Notes: generated by a model from the sequence alone, not told the origin. 41,890 bases of DNA from JAGYLJ01 sp034661035 (GCA_034661035.1 JAYEKM010000015.1:1-41890); one strand, 5' to 3'; shown: positions 1 through 6,248, numbered from the stretch's first letter. Translations and numbers: made by a program.

Positions 1-223
1 TACTCATCTTATCAGGAATCCCCTCCTTCAGACCATCACAAGAAACAGTTTTAACCTCTATAAAATAAAGTTTTTTAGTTTTCCTATTTTTAACCACTAC
101 ATCAATTTCCCCCCATTTCTTCCAATCATTCGTTTCTATTATTTTAAACCCCTCTTTTTTTAAGAATTTACAAGCTAAATCTTCCCCAATGTTCCCTATT
201 TTCCTTTTTTCGCTTATAGACAT
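1..223 (-). CDS. YraN/UPF0102-family nuclease-like protein, partial (3' end outside window)
   Basis: Reading the minus strand from the ATG at 223-221 gives 74 codons open to the window edge. The protein starts MSISEKRKIGNIGEDLA and goes on with a KFLKKEGFKIIETN segment, a GEIDVVV motif and a YFIEVKT motif. The order G-E-D-x-A, GEID and (F)IEVK is that of the UPF0102/YraN family, a restriction-endonuclease-like fold in which the D of GEID and the E and K of EVK form the expected metal-binding active site. The cellular role of YraN is not settled. The C-terminal third is missing only because the window ends. No Shine-Dalgarno sequence is visible before the ATG. Confidence 0.8.
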   Translation of the reverse strand, partial: MSISEKRKIGNIGEDLACKFLKKEGFKIIETNDWKKWGEIDVVVKNRKTKKLYFIEVKTVSCDGLKEGIPDKMS

Positions 224-805
224 TACTTTTTTTACTATTATTTACAACATTTATTGGAAACAGTCTTTATATTTATTTTACATAGATGTTTCGTAGTAAC
301 ATCTATTTTTAGAAATAAATAATTTTTGTTTTAATGGTCAAATTAAGTGTCTTTTTCCTTTTATCTCTTTAAATAGATATATTCTTAAACATATTTTATG
401 AAACAAACCCTTTCAAAAAAGACAAAATTCTCTTTTCTAAAGGTCAGTTTATGCACTTTATACACAGTTTTATCCACAGTTCTGTGTATTTCTAGAGGGA
501 AAAGAGATAATCTAGATTAAAAACTTTAAAGAATAAACATATTTTTATATATAAAAAAGTGCAAAAAAAAATAAATACTTGTACTTGAACCTTTTAATAC
601 CTAAACTTTATAAAGTTGTGTCCTCGGCAGTTCGGTCACAAATTACTAATGATTTTTACTTGCCCTGCGGGCTTAAAAATCATAAGTATTTGCGACCCCA
701 TCTCATGATTACTTCCTCCGGTCGTAATATATTCCAACTTTCGAATTCTGACAAAACAAATAAATTTGCTTTTTCCGAGAACATAGGATTTACTTCGTAA
801 GTTTG
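224..805. other. Gene-poor stretch with tandem DnaA boxes, a hairpin and a tRNA-end copy
   Basis: No convincing gene is seen. Two head-to-tail DnaA boxes lie at 458-466 (TTATACACA) and 470-478 (TTATCCACA). At 649-683 there is a hairpin: 9-bp arms ATGATTTTT/AAAAATCAT enclose a GCCC/GGGC stem, which could terminate transcription in both directions. At 616-630 lies a copy of the tRNA-Arg 3' end. A 73-codon open frame at 579-800 has no family features and runs through the hairpin, so it is not called. At 789-803 the ATTTAC-TTC-GTAAGTTT hairpin resembles the one in the repeats near 11.2 kb. Confidence 0.6.
616..630 (-). repeat. 15-bp copy of the tRNA-Arg 3' end
   Basis: TTGTGTCCTCGGCAG at 616-630 is repeated exactly at 803-817, where it spans the acceptor end and part of the T-arm of tRNA-Arg. 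Integrases that use tRNA genes leave such a copy of the tRNA 3' end at the far side of the inserted element, so this could be a relic attachment site. Only about 170 bp separate the copies, so any element is now gone or reduced. Confidence 0.6.
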
Positions 806-877
806 TGTCCTCGGCAGGATTCGAACCCGCAATAACGGTTCCGAAGACCGTTGTGATATCCATTTCACCACGAGGAC
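806..877 (-). tRNA. tRNA-Arg (anticodon UCG)
   Basis: The minus strand folds as a normal cloverleaf. The acceptor stem is GTCCTCG (877-871) with CGAGGAC (813-807), and the discriminator is A806. The anticodon stem ACGGT/ACCGT carries loop CTTCGGA (anticodon TCG), and the T-arm is GCGGG-TTCGAAT-CCTGC. CCA is not encoded (the next bases are C-A-A), so it must be added by the CCA-adding enzyme encoded at 1368-2843. Confidence 0.95.
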
Positions 878-885
878 ATTTGTTA

Positions 886-891
886 ATTATA
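886..891 (-). promoter_or_regulatory. -10 box for tRNA-Arg
   Basis: On the minus strand TATAAT (plus ATTATA, 886-891) lies 8 nt before the first tRNA base at 877, so transcription would start almost at the mature 5' end. No good -35 is seen. It is back-to-back with the tRNA-Gly promoter. Confidence 0.55.
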
Positions 892-908
892 CAGCATAAT
901 AAAAATTA

Positions 909-938
909 TTGAAACAAACCCTCCGTTTATGCTATAAT
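909..938 (+). promoter_or_regulatory. Promoter of tRNA-Gly
   Basis: TTGAAA at 909-914 and TATAAT at 933-938 are 18 nt apart. The -10 is preceded by TGC, giving the extended form TGCTATAAT that recurs before other genes here (for example 21234-21242). The tRNA begins 27 nt after the -10. Confidence 0.75.
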
Positions 939-964
939 AAACACGTTATTAGATAACAATAAAG

Positions 965-1035
965 GCGAGTATAGTTTAGTGGTAGAATGATTGCCTTCCA
1001 AGCAATAGACGGGAGTTCGATTCTCCCTACTCGCA
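965..1035 (+). tRNA. tRNA-Gly (anticodon UCC)
   Basis: The cloverleaf has acceptor GCGAGTA with TACTCGC, discriminator A1035, anticodon arm ATTGC-CTTCCAA-GCAAT (anticodon TCC) and T-arm GGGAG-TTCGATT-CTCCC. CCA is not encoded. The last six bases are also the start of the left arm of an inverted repeat that brackets the following GIY-YIG pseudogene. Confidence 0.95.
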
Positions 1036-1337
1036 CACTAATTTTCGTTTTAAATTATGTTTTATACATATATTTTAGATAACAAAACAGATATAGAGTT
1101 ATATATAGGTTCAACCAACAACCTAAAGAGAAGGCTTAAAGAACATAATTCTTGAAAAGTTTTATCAACCAAACAAAGATTTCCTTTTAAATTACTCTAT
1201 TATGAGACATATATGACAGAAACGGAAGCTCGGAGCAAAGAATCCGCTCTAAAATTGAGGGGACAAGCTCGTGTACAATTGTTTAAATGTATAAACGCTA
1301 CATTAAAACTTTTCCGAAACGAAATTTAGTGTGCGAG
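1030..1337. repeat. 21-bp inverted repeat bracketing the GIY-YIG pseudogene
   Basis: The left arm (1030-1050) starts CTCGCACACTAA and ends TTTCGTTT. The right arm (1317-1337) is its reverse complement with one mismatch in 21. The left arm includes the 3' end of tRNA-Gly. The right arm covers the last codons and stop of the enclosed gene. The same layout is seen around the GIY-YIG gene at 32032. Confidence 0.8.
1057..1329 (+). pseudogene. GIY-YIG endonuclease gene interrupted by one TGA codon
   Basis: ATG1057 opens a frame reading MFYTYILDNKTDIELYIGS, the GIY-YIG signature in the form YTYIL...LYIGS, then TNNLKRRLKEHNS. Codon 33 (1153-1155) is TGA, followed by 57 uninterrupted codons that continue the family (KVLSTKQRFPFKLLYYE, then ETEARSKESALKL) to TAG at 1327. 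The related intact gene at 32032 has a Lys-Gly pair at this point (HSKGKVYSTK), so GGA to TGA is the likely change. The single lesion suggests very recent inactivation, suppression or a sequencing error. Single-domain GIY-YIG proteins cut DNA; their role in CPR is unknown. It sits inside a 21-bp inverted repeat. Confidence 0.8.
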
Positions 1338-1367
1338 CCTACTTGCATAAAATAACCTTATTTTCCA

Positions 1368-2843
1368 ATGAAAAATCTCCAAAAAAAAATACCCCTAGAA
1401 GTTACACGTGTAACAAAAACTCTCGAAACGGCTGGTTTTGAAGCTTATTTAGTTGGTGGATGTGTTCGAGATTTATTACTAAAAAGAAAGCCTAGAGACT
1501 GGGATATAACTACAAACGCTAATCCGGATCAAATTATTGAGTTATTTGAACATAGTTTTTATGAAAACGAGTTTGGTACAGTCGGGATTGTTTCAGACGA
1601 AACAACCAATGAGGCCCTTAAAACTATAGAAATAACACCATATCGCCTAGAAAGTAGTTATTCTGATAGCCGACACCCTGATTCTGTAGCTTTTAGTGAT
1701 AAACTAGAAGACGATCTGAAAAGGAGAGATTTTACAATTAACGCTTTAGCTTATAATATTCTAAAGGACAAATTAGTAGACCTTTATAAAGGACAAGAGG
1801 ATTTAAAAAAGGGGATTATTAAAACTGTTTCTAACCCAGAGGACCGTTTCAATGAAGATGCTCTTCGTCTAGTTAGAGCTGTTCGTTTTGCTACAGAATT
1901 AGACTTTACTATGGAGGAAAACACAGAAAAAGCTATTATAAAACTATCAGGTAAGTTAAAAAACATCTCCCAAGAAAGAATCCGTGATGAGTTAGTCAAG
2001 ATCATCATGTCAGAAAAACCTATGGATGGTCTAATTTTAGCCCAAAAACTAGGTATTCTACAATATATCCTACCTGAATTAGAGAAAGGGATGGGTGAAA
2101 AGCAAAAAGGAGCTCATATTTACACCATTTGGGAGCATAATTTAAGAGCTTTACAACATGCTGCCAACAAGAATTGGCCTTTAAATATAAGGTTATCAGC
2201 TTTATTACACGATATAGCTAAACCTCACACAAAGAGATGGAATAAAGAAAAAGAAGAATTTACTTTTTACGGACATGATGTAGTAGGAGAAAGAGTTTCA
2301 CGTGAAATCCTAAAAAGACTTAGGTTTTCCAATGAAATTATAGATATAGTTACTAAATTAGTCAGAAATCACTTATTTTTCTCAGATATAGATCAAATTA
2401 CATTATCAGCTGTTCGTAGAATTATAAGAAATGTTGGACCAGAAAATGTTTGGGATCTAATGAAACTGAGAGCTTGTGATAGAATTGGGATGGGAAGACC
2501 TAAAGAAAACCCTTATAGATTAAGAAAATACAAAGCAATGATAGAAGAGGCTATGAAAGACCCAGTTTCAGTAAAAATGTTAAAAATAAACGGAAATCGT
2601 ATAATTGAAGTTACACGGGAAACACCTGGTCCTAAAATAGGTTTTATTCTAAACGCGCTTATGGAAGAAGTCTTGGATAACCCTAAATTAAATACAGCTA
2701 AATATCTAGAAAATAAAACAAAAGAATTAATCAAATTACCCATAGAAAATTTAAAAGATTTAGGAGAAAAGGGGAAAGAAAAGACTGAAGGCCTAGAAGC
2801 TAAGGAAATAAAGGCTATCCGAGATAAACACTGGGTAAAATAA
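1368..2843 (+). CDS. cca: CCA-adding tRNA nucleotidyltransferase / poly(A) polymerase family, with HD domain
   Basis: The enzyme adds or repairs the 3' CCA of tRNAs in the cytoplasm. The 491-aa protein has the class II nucleotidyltransferase signature: LVGGCVRDLL at about 28-37 followed by the metal-binding DWD at 44-46. It then has RRDFTINALA at 119-128 and EDRFNEDALRLVRAVRF at 158-174, which help bind and select ATP/CTP. A C-terminal HD phosphohydrolase domain carries LLHDIAKPH near 279-287 and GHD near 302. The length fits HD-containing CCA enzymes. Neither tRNA gene nearby encodes CCA, so the activity is needed. Whether it adds CCA or only A cannot be told by eye. No Shine-Dalgarno site precedes the ATG. 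A strong terminator follows. Confidence 0.9.
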   Translation: MKNLQKKIPLEVTRVTKTLETAGFEAYLVGGCVRDLLLKRKPRDWDITTNANPDQIIELFEHSFYENEFGTVGIVSDETTNEALKTIEITPYRLESSYSDSRHPDSVAFSDKLEDDLKRRDFTINALAYNILKDKLVDLYKGQEDLKKGIIKTVSNPEDRFNEDALRLVRAVRFATELDFTMEENTEKAIIKLSGKLKNISQERIRDELVKIIMSEKPMDGLILAQKLGILQYILPELEKGMGEKQKGAHIYTIWEHNLRALQHAANKNWPLNIRLSALLHDIAKPHTKRWNKEKEEFTFYGHDVVGERVSREILKRLRFSNEIIDIVTKLVRNHLFFSDIDQITLSAVRRIIRNVGPENVWDLMKLRACDRIGMGRPKENPYRLRKYKAMIEEAMKDPVSVKMLKINGNRIIEVTRETPGPKIGFILNALMEEVLDNPKLNTAKYLENKTKELIKLPIENLKDLGEKGKEKTEGLEAKEIKAIRDKHWVK

Positions 2844-2875
2844 CACCCAAAAACAGTTTCACGTGAAGCTTTAAC

Positions 2876-2906
2876 CACTTGGAGGTCCAACCTCCAAGTG
2901 ATTTTT
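2876..2906 (+). terminator. Rho-independent terminator of cca
   Basis: CACTTGGAGGT (2876-2886) and ACCTCCAAGTG (2890-2900) form an 11-bp stem with a 3-nt loop, followed by ATTTTT. A run of A downstream could serve minus-strand transcripts poorly. Confidence 0.85.
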
Positions 2907-3034
2907 AATAAAAAAAGGCCCCATTCTAAATGAAGAACAGGACCTGAGTATAGAAAAGGAAACAGAGGCTTCCTTTTTCAACAAAAGAACAAAAACTACA
3001 AACTAACTTTATTAAACTGTTTTTCAAAGAACCA

Positions 3035-3101
3035 ACTGTCCTTTATAATAATATCTGTAAAAGACATTGTAAAGGACAGTCTGTGGATAACTTGTCCTTT
3101 A
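3035..3101. repeat. Inverted repeat with adjoining DnaA box beside the recombinase gene
   Basis: ACTGTCCTTTA (3035-3045) and TAAAGGACAGT (3070-3080) are perfect 11-bp arms with a 24-nt spacer. TGTGGATAA (3082-3090), a perfect DnaA box on the minus strand, follows directly, and then a third TGTCCTTTA (3093-3101). It lies just past the 3' end of the tyrosine recombinase gene. It could be a recombinase or DnaA binding region, or a weak convergent terminator. It lacks the 11-6-11 bp layout of dif sites. Confidence 0.55.
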
Positions 3102-3108
3102 GAAAAAA

Positions 3109-4005
3109 TTACTTTTTATTATGAAATTTTTTGTGAGTTTCTCTTAGATGTTTATCTGTCATATGAGTATAAATTTGAGTCGTAGAAATATTAGAATGAC
3201 CAAGCATCATCTGAACGGAACGAAGATCAGCTCCGTTTTGCAACAAATCTGTTGCAAAAGAGTGTCTAATTACATGAGGGGTAACTTTCTTTGTAATACC
3301 AGCCTTGATAGCATATTGTTTTACAATTCTTTCGATAGACCTAGGAGTTAAACGACCATTTTCTTTGCTCATCTTTGAACTTAGAGCAGTAAATAAGGCC
3401 TCACTCATATTTTTACGTTTAGATAAATATTTTTTGATAGTCTGTTTAGCCATTTCAGAGAAAAAAACTACCCTAACCTTATCACCCTTACCACGAACTG
3501 GCATTTCATCCTTACTTAAATCAATATCATTATTTAGAGCACATAATTCAGATACACGCAGCCCTGTTGAGAAAAGAAGTTCTAAAAGAGCCTTATCACG
3601 AAGACCTTTTAAGTCCTTCGTGTTAGGGGCTTTTAATAACCTTTCTAATTCATCCACAGAAATCAAGTCCAGAGACCTTTCAGATACTTTTGCTAATTCA
3701 ATCCGTTCTGGAGGTAAAGATTTAACCTCTCTTTTCACTAAATACTTCAGAAAACCCCTCAGAGCGATTAGATAGTAGTTTTGTGTTTTCTTTTTTAGAG
3801 TATTGTTAGTCTTTGTGGTCTGCCTATTTAACCAAAGGCGGTACTGTCTAACTAATTCATCAGTAATTTCATGAGGTTTACCTATTTTAGCAAAGATAAT
3901 AAAACTACTTAAGTATCGATTGTAATTCTCGACAGTCTTCAAACTCCTCCCTCGTTCAATTTCTAAATACTCCAAATATTCTTTCTTTAACTGCTTTAAA
4001 TCCAT
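3109..4005 (-). CDS. Tyrosine recombinase, XerC/XerD type
   Basis: Site-specific recombinase that cuts and rejoins DNA through a tyrosine; Xer proteins resolve chromosome dimers. An N-terminal SAM-like core-binding domain (EYLEYLEIERGRSLKTVENY) precedes the catalytic domain. The visible catalytic residues are Arg150 (TGLRVSEL), Lys174 (GKGDK), His244 and Arg247 (HVIRH), His270 (LGHSN) and Tyr279 (IYTHM). I chose the ATG at 4005, giving 298 aa. The ATG at 4047 would add 14 residues but lies upstream of a TATAAT (minus strand, plus 4013-4018) only 7 nt from 4005, and Xer proteins usually have about 300 residues. It stands alone, as a single Xer would. A phage-type integrase is possible but less likely. 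Confidence 0.85.
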   Translation of the reverse strand: MDLKQLKKEYLEYLEIERGRSLKTVENYNRYLSSFIIFAKIGKPHEITDELVRQYRLWLNRQTTKTNNTLKKKTQNYYLIALRGFLKYLVKREVKSLPPERIELAKVSERSLDLISVDELERLLKAPNTKDLKGLRDKALLELLFSTGLRVSELCALNNDIDLSKDEMPVRGKGDKVRVVFFSEMAKQTIKKYLSKRKNMSEALFTALSSKMSKENGRLTPRSIERIVKQYAIKAGITKKVTPHVIRHSFATDLLQNGADLRSVQMMLGHSNISTTQIYTHMTDKHLRETHKKFHNKK

Positions 4006-4012
4006 GAATAGT

Positions 4013-4018
4013 ATTATA
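4013..4018 (-). promoter_or_regulatory. -10 box giving a leaderless recombinase mRNA
   Basis: Minus-strand TATAAT is 7 nt before the ATG at 4005, so the first transcribed base would be at or next to the start codon. No clear -35 is visible. Confidence 0.65.
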
Positions 4019-4090
4019 TCATAAATAAATCTCATGTTGTGCGACATAATTAAACGGAAGTATTTTATTTATAAACTCATGATATAGATA

Positions 4091-4099
4091 TGATATAAT
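4091..4099 (+). promoter_or_regulatory. Extended -10 promoter for the gene at 4137
   Basis: TGATATAAT is an extended -10 box without a recognisable -35. It would give a 5' leader of about 30 nt. Confidence 0.6.
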
Positions 4100-4136
4100 A
4101 ATAATTATTCTTTAAAATCATAAAAAATTAAATAAT

Positions 4137-4469
4137 ATGAGTATAGAAAAAATGAACACAGCTTTAGATGGGAATAACCAAGAAAAAAATCTTGATGAAA
4201 TTCCAAAAGTGAAATACGATCTTTCAGGAGTAGAAGCAGAAGTAGGAAATTTGAAAGATGCAGTGATACAACTCCTTGGAAAACAAGATCGCTATAAATT
4301 AGCTAAAGATGTTGAAGAAGGAAAAATTTCTTTAGGATTACACGAACAAAAGTTCTTAAATATGGGAGAAATAGCAGAAAAAGAAACGATAAGAAAGGGA
4401 GAGGAGTTTGATAGTACTAACTTTCTTCTAAAAAGAGCCCAAATAATTGTAGATGAATTAGTAAATTAA
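4137..4469 (+). CDS. Small hypothetical protein (110 aa)
   Basis: I do not recognise this protein. It is hydrophilic and probably mostly helical, with an acidic N-terminus (DGNNQEKNLDEIP) and later Lys/Glu-rich helices. There is no signal peptide, membrane segment or cysteine. It has its own extended -10 promoter and no Shine-Dalgarno site, and it ends in TAA, so it follows the host style rather than that of the island starting just after it. It stands alone between the divergent recombinase gene and the island. It could be a small cytoplasmic regulator or a binding protein, but nothing supports a specific role. Confidence 0.7.
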   Translation: MSIEKMNTALDGNNQEKNLDEIPKVKYDLSGVEAEVGNLKDAVIQLLGKQDRYKLAKDVEEGKISLGLHEQKFLNMGEIAEKETIRKGEEFDSTNFLLKRAQIIVDELVN

Positions 4470-4483
4470 TTCAACAATAGGGC

Positions 4484-4512
4484 TTGACAAACAAACCAAC
4501 CTATGCTATGCT
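4484..4512 (+). promoter_or_regulatory. Consensus promoter P1 of the island
   Basis: TTGACA (4484-4489), a 17-nt spacer and TATGCT (4507-4512). The perfect -35 is unusual in this window. Confidence 0.75.
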
Positions 4513-4550
4513 AGGAATAGAAAAGTAAGGAAACGAAATCATCACAGCCC

Positions 4551-4579
4551 TTGACAAATAAAGTAGTACGTGATACAGT
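4551..4579 (+). promoter_or_regulatory. Consensus promoter P2 of the island
   Basis: TTGACA (4551-4556), a 17-nt spacer and TACAGT (4574-4579), with TGA before the -10 (extended form). Transcription should start near 4586. The bases around the -35 (GCCCTTGACAAA) resemble P1 (GGGCTTGACAAA). Confidence 0.75.
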
Positions 4580-4585
4580 GTGGGT

Positions 4586-4773
4586 AGAGTTGAAAATTAA
4601 ATAAATAATCCTGTTAGAATACACTAACTAACAGGATAAACTTTTTGAGGAAGGAGTTAGCCCTGGCAGAGTGTCCTAACAGGGCAAAGTAAATAAGCAA
4701 AATATGGCTTATTTACTTAAAAACAGTCGAAAACGACTTTCTTTCTCAAGAAAACCGTTTTCGACTGTTTTTT
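4586..4773 (+). ncRNA. Structured RNA (about 190 nt) with its own promoter and terminator
   Basis: Between P2 and a strong terminator nearly every segment can pair. H1 is ATCCTGTTAG (4608-4617) with CTAACAGGAT (4628-4637). At 4656-4685, GTTAG-CCCTG and CTAAC-AGGGC are interleaved (order a, b, a', b'), as in an H-type pseudoknot. H3 is AGTAAATAAGC (4688-4698) with GCTTATTTACT (4707-4717). The terminator stem follows. CCTGTTAG of H1 can pair instead with CTAACAGG at 4676-4683, so two exclusive folds exist. It does not match tmRNA, RNase P, SRP or 6S RNA landmarks that I know. A 24-codon frame from 4704 runs into the terminator and is unlikely to be a gene. It may be a stand-alone RNA or an attenuating leader. 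Confidence 0.6.
4721..4773 (+). terminator. Strong Rho-independent terminator
   Basis: AAACAGTCGAAAACG (4721-4735) pairs perfectly with CGTTTTCGACTGTTT (4756-4770). The T-run 4768-4773 completes it. Confidence 0.85.
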
Positions 4774-5056
4774 GTTGAAAGAGTAGAGAAAGGCAATTTG
4801 AGTCCTAAATATATAAAATGAGTCGATAAAATTGTTTTTTCTACTCTCTCGGTAAAATGAGAGTTGTTCTTTAAAAAAATCCTTATCAGATGGTCTGATA
4901 AGGTAAATAATACAGATTTTAAATTTTTTTATTCTGATTTCTCAGGAGTATGGGCGCCCTAGTTTGTTTGGAGTGAAGCCGAAGCCAATGGTCTGCTTAT
5001 GCAGAGGTTATCATAAGATAACTAGAAGGCACTGAGAAGTAAGAAGAGGAGAGAAA
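4774..5056 (+). promoter_or_regulatory. Structured leader A with boxA-like element
   Basis: This stretch leads into the gene at 5057. TGTTCTTTAA (4865-4874) resembles the boxA of rRNA leaders, where NusB/S10 antitermination factors bind. It is followed by a perfect 10-bp hairpin CCTTATCAGA-TGG-TCTGATAAGG (4881-4903) and the tail TAAATAATACAGAT (4904-4917). All three recur in leader B (5711-5818). Further on are a GGGCGCCC palindrome (4952-4959), CTGC-TTAT-GCAG and GTTATC-ATAA-GATAAC hairpins, and the Shine-Dalgarno GAGGAG at 5046-5051. No clear promoter lies within it, so transcripts may come from read-through of P1/P2. Confidence 0.6.
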
Positions 5057-5563
5057 ATGTACACACACGACAATATCAAGAAGTTTGGTGAAACTGAAAT
5101 AAAAATTGAAACCTTCGAAGAAGGTGTCCGGTTTCTCCTTGATTTTTTGCAATATTGGATTAGAGATAGAGGGGTATGGGAAAAAGAGTATCACATATTT
5201 CCGAAAGACTGGGTCTCTTTTGGAGAGTTATTTGAGAGACCCTCTCTAAAAAGAGAGGATCTGTGGACGTTTGTATTCAAGTATAACGACCCTCTGGAAG
5301 AAAAGTTATGGAATGGTAAAAAAGAAACAGTTGAAAAGGGAGAGTGTACACATTTTTCTTATCCTTCTTGGAAATTTCATTACGAGTACCCGTCCGAACG
5401 AGGGGAATGGATCATTTCTAAGATTTTTGGTTCTATCTGGAAAAATCCAGTAGAAAAGTTCACTGATCTTTTTGGGGAAACAAAAAAAAGTACACGAGAA
5501 GGACAGGAAGTCATTGAATGGCGATTTTCTGTAAAAAAGTTGTTGGAAACGGTAGAAAGATGA
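5057..5563 (+). CDS. Unknown tryptophan-rich protein of the island (168 aa)
   Basis: I do not recognise a family. The predicted cytoplasmic protein is rich in Trp, Phe and charged residues (for example YWIRDRGVWEKEYH and FHYEYPSERGEW), with no signal peptide or membrane segment. The ATG has a Shine-Dalgarno GGAG (5048-5051) 5 nt upstream, unlike the host genes. It ends in TGA, the only TGA stop among the annotated full-length genes. Leader A precedes it, and an element with GGCGAAGATG (5578-5587) and TCTGTATT (5612-5619) follows; the next module has the same parts. These differences suggest recent transfer. It could be a mobile-element or defence/toxin protein, but that is only a guess from context. 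Confidence 0.65.
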   Translation: MYTHDNIKKFGETEIKIETFEEGVRFLLDFLQYWIRDRGVWEKEYHIFPKDWVSFGELFERPSLKREDLWTFVFKYNDPLEEKLWNGKKETVEKGECTHFSYPSWKFHYEYPSERGEWIISKIFGSIWKNPVEKFTDLFGETKKSTREGQEVIEWRFSVKKLLETVER

Positions 5564-5710
5564 AGAATGATAATAGGCGAAGATGGTTGCCTAATTCAAA
5601 ACTCCGTCAAGTCTGTATTGTTGTTCAAAAGGGGGAGCTCACCGTTCAGCGAGTTCCTCCCTATTAACGAAATCTTAATTTGTTTTGTTAAATTGAGGTT
5701 TTGTAGTAGA
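5564..5710 (+). other. 3' element of module A: hairpins and repeated motif
   Basis: ATAATAGGCGAAGATG (5572-5587) closely matches ATTATCGGGCGAAGATG at 6739-6755, after the next module. AGGC...GCCT closes a small stem here. TCTGTATT (5612-5619) complements AATACAGA of leader A. GGGGGAGCTC (5631-5640) pairs imperfectly with GAGTTCCTCCC (5650-5664 area), a GC-rich hairpin that could slow or stop polymerase, though no T-run follows at once. There is no open frame of note. Confidence 0.45.
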
Positions 5711-5843
5711 TGTTCTTTAAAAAATTCTCATCAGGTTGTCTGGTGAGTGAATCCTATTAGAGATTATAGAAGCCTTTGACTTCTTATCTCTAACAGGATA
5801 AATAATACAGATATTAAACTTTTTTATTTAAGGAGGAGAAGTG
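5711..5843 (+). promoter_or_regulatory. Structured leader B with boxA-like element
   Basis: TGTTCTTTAA (5711-5720) is identical to leader A. The following hairpin CTCATCAG/CTGGTGAG (5727-5734/5740-5747) keeps pairing through base changes relative to leader A (one T-A to C-G, one T-A to T-G), which supports a real RNA stem. A second, imperfect hairpin runs from ATCCT (5751) to AGGAT (about 5799) and resembles H1 of the 4586 RNA. The shared tail TAAATAATACAGAT follows at 5799-5812, then Shine-Dalgarno AGGAGG (5831-5836). Confidence 0.6.
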
Positions 5844-6248
5844 ATGAAAAAAATGTTTTTGATGGTGGTTGCGACGGTTGTTATGATAGGTGGATTTTCC
5901 ACACAAGTGATAGCAAAAAACATTATTGATGTATCAAACCAGGCAGACAAAAAATTTGGGGTTAAGTTTGAAATAGTTGCCCAAAATGGATCGGCCATCT
6001 TGAGAACTTCTCTAGCTCCCTTTATCAGAATTAATAAAGATGAAAGGCGAGGGGAGATAGCAGCCGAGATCTGCTTACAGGCCAAATTGGTTGAACTGAC
6101 TAAAGGGACGATTAAAACGAAAACTGAAAGTGGTTATACTCTCTCTTTTTCTGGATTTGTAATGACCTCTGTGGAAAAAAGTGGTAAATACCTTGTTATA
6201 AACCTTGGAAAAGCTAAAGTTGATGGTAAAAAAATAAACTTCAAATAA
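5844..6248 (+). CDS. Unknown secreted protein of the island (134 aa)
   Basis: The family is not recognised. The protein starts MKKMFLMVVATVVMIGG and ends its signal peptide near STQVIAK, so export through Sec is likely. No lipobox cysteine is seen at the cleavage site. The mature part (about 110 aa) looks beta-rich with many Lys and Gly (VKFEIVAQNGSAIL, YTLSFSGFVM, YLVINLGKAKVDGKK). I chose ATG 5844 over GTG 5841 because AGGAGG (5831-5836) is 7 nt away. It is followed after 19 nt by a second secreted protein with its own Shine-Dalgarno site, so the two probably form one unit. Leader B precedes them. Confidence 0.7.
   Translation: MKKMFLMVVATVVMIGGFSTQVIAKNIIDVSNQADKKFGVKFEIVAQNGSAILRTSLAPFIRINKDERRGEIAAEICLQAKLVELTKGTIKTKTESGYTLSFSGFVMTSVEKSGKYLVINLGKAKVDGKKINFK

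Noticed and set aside
579..800. 73-codon open frame between the two copies of the tRNA-Arg end
   Set aside because: It crosses a strong hairpin, has no family features and is likely chance in AT-rich DNA.
2513..2890. 125-codon open frame on the minus strand
   Set aside because: It is antisense to the 3' part of cca and runs through the cca terminator.
3035..3080. dif site
   Set aside because: The arms are 11 bp, but the spacer is 24 nt instead of about 6, and the arms do not match known dif half-sites.
3305..3775. 156-codon open frame on the plus strand
   Set aside because: It is antisense to the tyrosine recombinase, whose catalytic motifs are clear.
4641..4690. RNase P RNA or tmRNA in the structured region
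   Set aside because: GAGGAAGG and AGGGCAAAG faintly recall RNase P words, but the unit is too short and the conserved core is absent; tmRNA ends with a tRNA-like T-arm, which is not present.
4704..4778. 24-codon basic peptide (MAYLLKNSRKRLS...)
   Set aside because: It has no Shine-Dalgarno at proper distance and lies across a hairpin and the terminator.
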